Shown: positions 61,786-64,000 of the stretch, piece after piece | Position numbering within the stretch: position 1 is the stretch's first letter | Layout of the letters: each line of letters begins with the position of its first letter | Assembly (NCBI GenBank): GCA_017464815.1 | Contig: JAFTYI010000008.1 | Location: 62,001-126,000, forward strand | DNA length: 64,000 nucleotides | Source of the DNA: Bacteroidaceae bacterium | GTDB taxonomy: Bacteria > Bacteroidota > Bacteroidia > Bacteroidales > Bacteroidaceae | Reading direction: 5' to 3' | Made by a program: the position numbers and the translations under genes | The notes under the pieces: generated by a model | Databases searched by the model: none | Told to the model about the DNA's origin: nothing | The model's input: the letters and a program-made list of their open reading frames with translations, nothing else

Positions 61786-61807
61786 ACGCACTCACCTTTT
61801 CAAATTG
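61770..61807. repeat. 12-bp inverted repeat at converging gene ends
   Basis: CAATTTGAAAAG and CTTTTCAAATTG face each other across 14 bases; both gene ends encode Asn-Leu-Lys-Arg-stop. It could be a bidirectional terminator or mark a duplication of the gene end. Confidence 0.7.
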
Positions 61808-62046
61808 TATTTTGCTCCACAATCGAGGATATATTCCAATATCTCCCTGAAACAATCTTTCACATAAGACGTACGTGCAATATAACCATTTCCACCGAAC
61901 TCATCCAACAGATGACTCAGAACTTCTCCTTTAGATAATTTAAGATGTGCCTCCATCACATCCAAATCATCAACATCTATCGTCGCTGTTGTCTCATCTT
62001 TTGAAACATCGCAAAAACCTTCAGGATAATCACACCCATCATTGTA
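61792..62046 (-). pseudogene. 5'-truncated gene remnant
   Basis: The minus strand is open for about 85 codons and reads as a sensible acidic protein (YNDGCDYPEGFCDVSKDE..., MEAHLKLSKGEVLSHLLDEF, KDCFREILEYILDCG), but there is no start codon before an in-frame TAG at 62047-62049. Just beyond lies a sequence break, CTTCAAAAAGTAGACACTAA, that may be a mobile-element end. I know no family for it. It seems the C-terminal half of a gene cut by an insertion or deletion. Confidence 0.5.
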
Positions 62047-62094
62047 CTAGCTTCAAAAAGTAGACACTAAAAATAATTTTAGTTAAAATAGTGT

Positions 62095-62123
62095 TTGTAT
62101 TATTGCGAAAAGTTGTATATTTG
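62095..62123 (+). promoter_or_regulatory. Promoter TTG-N18-TATATTTG for the DUF4143 ATPase gene
   Basis: The TTG at 62095-62097 and TATATTTG at 62116-62123. The first of four 33-bp iterons overlaps the space between the two elements, so a bound protein would block the promoter. Confidence 0.65.
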
Positions 62124-62216
62124 CACCGTAAAATATTGCAAAAAGTTGCAAGTTCATCATGGAAATCCCTGCAAAAAGTTGCAAATCCATGACTAAAACT
62201 ACTGCAAAAAGTTGCG
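62103..62216 (+). repeat. Four TTGCAAAAAGTTGCA iterons at exact 33-bp spacing
   Basis: Fifteen-base repeats start at 62103, 62136, 62169 and 62202. The middle two are identical in the 14 bases TGCAAAAAGTTGCA; the outer two have one or two changes. The 18-base intervals are unrelated in sequence. The array spans the promoter, leader and up to 17 bases before the ATPase start codon. Confidence 0.92.
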
Positions 62217-62232
62217 AAACAATTACTACATC

Positions 62233-63531
62233 ATGCTTAAAAGGAAGGTTATCAACGAGTTAAAAGCCTGGAAGGAAATTCATCCCAGGAAAGCCCTTTT
62301 AATAAAAGGAGCGCGTCAGGTAGGCAAGACTACCACAATACGTCTATTCGGAACAACAAACTATAAGAATTTTATAGAAATAAACTTTGAGAAATCCCCA
62401 TTGGCCAAACAGGCTTTTGCAGGTAATTTGGATGCACAAACCATCATTTTGAACCTTTCGGCCATGGGATATGGTCCTTTTGAAAAAGGAAAAACATTGG
62501 TCTTCTTTGATGAGATACAAAGCTGTCCGCAAGCCCGTACTGCCATTAAATTTTTGGTTGAAGATGGAAGATGTGATTATATTGAATCTGGTTCCTTGTT
62601 AGGTATCAATTATAAAGATGTATCCTCCTATCCGGTAGGGTTTGAGCAACAGTTGGATATGTACCCACTTGATTTCGAAGAGTTTTTATGGGGATGTGGA
62701 GTTTCCGAAGAAGTCATATCCTCTTTGCGGCAAGCTTATGAGACAAACTCCCATATCCCTGATTTTCTCCACGAACAAATGACAGTTTATCTGCGTCAGT
62801 TCCTGATTGTCGGTGGTATGCCCGAAGCAGTACAAGCGTTTATCAATAATCATGACTTGAGCACAACCATCCGCATACAAAAGAATATCGTGAGCAGCTA
62901 CCGTGATGACATTGCCAAGTATGCTGCTAATGAAAAGCATCTGGCCAAGAAGGTCTTTGATGCCATTCCGGAACAGTTATGCAAAAAAGACAAACGGTTC
63001 GTTTTGGCAAGCCTTGAAAAGGGAGCATCACAGCGAAAATATGGTGATGCCACAGAATGGTTAGTGGATGCAGGGATTGCCTATTTTTCATTCAATGTCA
63101 GCACATTGGAATTGCCTTTCTCGTTTCTTGAGAAACGTAATCTTTATAAACTGTTTATGCTTGACACCGGGCTTTTGTGTAGCATGTCGCTTAACGAAAT
63201 GCAGTTTTTTGTCCTTAACGGAGACATCGGAATTAACGAAGGGGCTTTGACAGAGAACTTTGTTGCTACCGAACTGGTCAAGCATGGAAAGAAACTGAAC
63301 TATTATGATAAGAAGAGCCGTCAAGAACTTGACTTCATTTTCAATGATAGTGGAAAGATTGGTATTATCGAGGTGAAGTCAGGTAATGATTATCAAAGAC
63401 ATGCTTCACTTTCAGCAGCCCTGAATGAATCTCCTCAGCGGATAAGTCGTGCTATCGTTCTCAGTAAATTCAATATTAGCACATCCGATAATGTCAGATA
63501 CTATCCGCTATATATGACAATGTTCCTATAG
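62233..63531 (+). CDS. AAA_14/DUF4143 ATPase
   Basis: 432 residues. Walker A GARQVGKTT at 26-34, Walker B-like TLVFFDEIQSCPQA near 88-101, and a C-terminal DUF4143 nuclease-like domain with LDFIFNDSGKIGIIEVKSGN (D..E.K signature). Such ATPases are common mobile-island genes of unknown role, often present in many copies in Bacteroidetes. The ATG at 62233 is preferred; a TTG in the same frame lies 21 bases earlier within the last iteron. Codon use is more A/T-rich than neighbouring genes, suggesting transfer. Confidence 0.88.
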   Translation: MLKRKVINELKAWKEIHPRKALLIKGARQVGKTTTIRLFGTTNYKNFIEINFEKSPLAKQAFAGNLDAQTIILNLSAMGYGPFEKGKTLVFFDEIQSCPQARTAIKFLVEDGRCDYIESGSLLGINYKDVSSYPVGFEQQLDMYPLDFEEFLWGCGVSEEVISSLRQAYETNSHIPDFLHEQMTVYLRQFLIVGGMPEAVQAFINNHDLSTTIRIQKNIVSSYRDDIAKYAANEKHLAKKVFDAIPEQLCKKDKRFVLASLEKGASQRKYGDATEWLVDAGIAYFSFNVSTLELPFSFLEKRNLYKLFMLDTGLLCSMSLNEMQFFVLNGDIGINEGALTENFVATELVKHGKKLNYYDKKSRQELDFIFNDSGKIGIIEVKSGNDYQRHASLSAALNESPQRISRAIVLSKFNISTSDNVRYYPLYMTMFL

Positions 63532-63534
63532 ACA

Positions 63535-63578
63535 AACTCCGTTCACGAACCGAGCAAATGCGGTAGGTGAACGGAGTT
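63535..63578 (+). terminator. Hairpin downstream of the ATPase gene
   Basis: AACTCCGTTCAC pairs with GTGAACGGAGTT, 20 bases apart, just after the stop codon. No U tract follows. Confidence 0.6.
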
Positions 63579-63686
63579 AACAGTTTATGTGAAAGGCATC
63601 AATAGTGCGCGTTGCAAACGCGAGGCTCATAACATCCACATTTTTCGGCAAAGCCTCAAGGGAACTTCAAATGCGGATGGACGGGG

Positions 63687-64000
63687 TTATTCAATATCAT
63701 CTATAGCTATGCGCAATCCAATCTTCGATGTACAAAAATCCCATGTAGGGGTATCAGAATGATATAAAGTTGAAGCATTACTCTGTGCAGTCTTACCATT
63801 TCCCTACTACTTCGTTACTCCACCAACACAATTATTATACATGAAGCAAGCATCCCCATGGAAGAAAGTGGCAACCGTCTTGGTCGGTTTCTTGTATTCC
63901 ACTTCATTTGAATCATTTAACACATATAGTTCTATAGACAACAATGCTTCAGACAGAGCCAACAGATAACTGCCACCCAAGTCCGAATAGGAGGCAACGT
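63687..64000 (-). pseudogene. C-terminal part of a gene interrupted by two tandem TAG stops
   Basis: On the minus strand, one frame from the window edge reads ASYSDLGGSYLLALSEALLS..., then TKTVATFFHGDACFMYNNCV GGVTK, two consecutive TAG codons (63804-63809), then GNGKTAQSNASTLYHSDTPTWDFCTSKIG LRIAIDDIE and a final TAA. The part after the stops is as protein-like as that before it, so the stops look like inactivating changes in an exported or surface protein. Family not identified; the gene's 5' end is outside the window. Confidence 0.5.

Noticed and set aside
62103-62216. CRISPR-like array (15-base repeats, 18-base intervals)
   Set aside because: Repeats are too short, only four units exist, no cas genes are present, and the array overlaps a promoter.

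Overview
The window is a piece of a Bacteroidales chromosome, most likely Bacteroidaceae (Bacteroides/Phocaeicola-like). I base this on gene content (MFS hexuronate transporter, GH28/GH43/GH105 secreted enzymes, DUF3332, DUF4738, DUF4890, PepSY-like and calycin-like small exported proteins, TamB/BamA-like pairs, DUF4143 ATPases) and on the promoters: many genes follow a Bacteroides-type -7 element TAnnTTTG, often with a TTG 18-20 bases upstream. I cannot name a species.

Layout. (1) 1-2905: end of a nuo operon (nuoM partial, nuoN). (2) 2906-16800: an accessory defence island. It opens with about 1.3 kb without protein genes that contains a strong candidate for a stand-alone structured RNA with its own promoter and terminator (3812-4178). 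Next comes a SNF2-type helicase with a PLD-like N terminus, a DUF4391 protein, a type III Mod methyltransferase, a MntA/HepT toxin-antitoxin pair, and a type III Res nuclease-helicase. Behind Res lies a cassette with a zeta-like kinase and its small partner, bracketed by a 154-bp duplication of the 3' end of res. A minus-strand DUF3791-DUF3990-DUF3791 module closes the island. (3) 16858-23828: tamB and a BamA/TamA-like outer-membrane gene. (4) 24102-29894 (minus): a very tight five-gene run with a hybrid sensor kinase, xseA, xseB, a cyclophilin and an M16 peptidase. (5) 29999-38943: FecCD permease, rpmE2, an MFS carrier, DUF3332, manA, a calycin-like lipoprotein, a TonB-dependent receptor and an HU-like protein. 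(6) 39265-51169: a loose pectin/uronate region (GH43, GH105-CE12 fusion, ExuT-like transporter, GH28) interleaved with DUF456, folB and the sodium-pumping decarboxylase operon (oadG-oadA-oadB). (7) 51489-64000: tRNA-Ser(UGA), mutS2, three small exported proteins, a Pif1-like helicase with TPRs, an AsmA-like protein, a small unknown gene, a DUF4143 ATPase behind a 33-bp iteron array, and two degraded genes.

Repeats are the most striking feature. At least seven copies of a long palindrome built from reiterated CGCGGAT-type half-steps occur in 64 kb. Five sit between genes, and two lie inside the helicase gene, in frame and without stops. The helicase gene and its neighbour also hold in-frame fragments of two other dispersed repeats. 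Independently, at least six arrays with an exact 9-bp period but unrelated unit sequences occur near gene ends or starts, and two of them are translated at the N termini of exported proteins. Other exact-period arrays have 21-, 24-, 33- and 69-bp units.

Functionally, the island looks like layered phage defence: a helicase/methylase/restriction core, with an HEPN toxin system placed between mod and res and two further putative toxin modules downstream. The 39-51 kb region is consistent with extracellular pectin breakdown, uronate import and decarboxylation-driven sodium export. All functions are read from motifs and family memory; no database search was possible.
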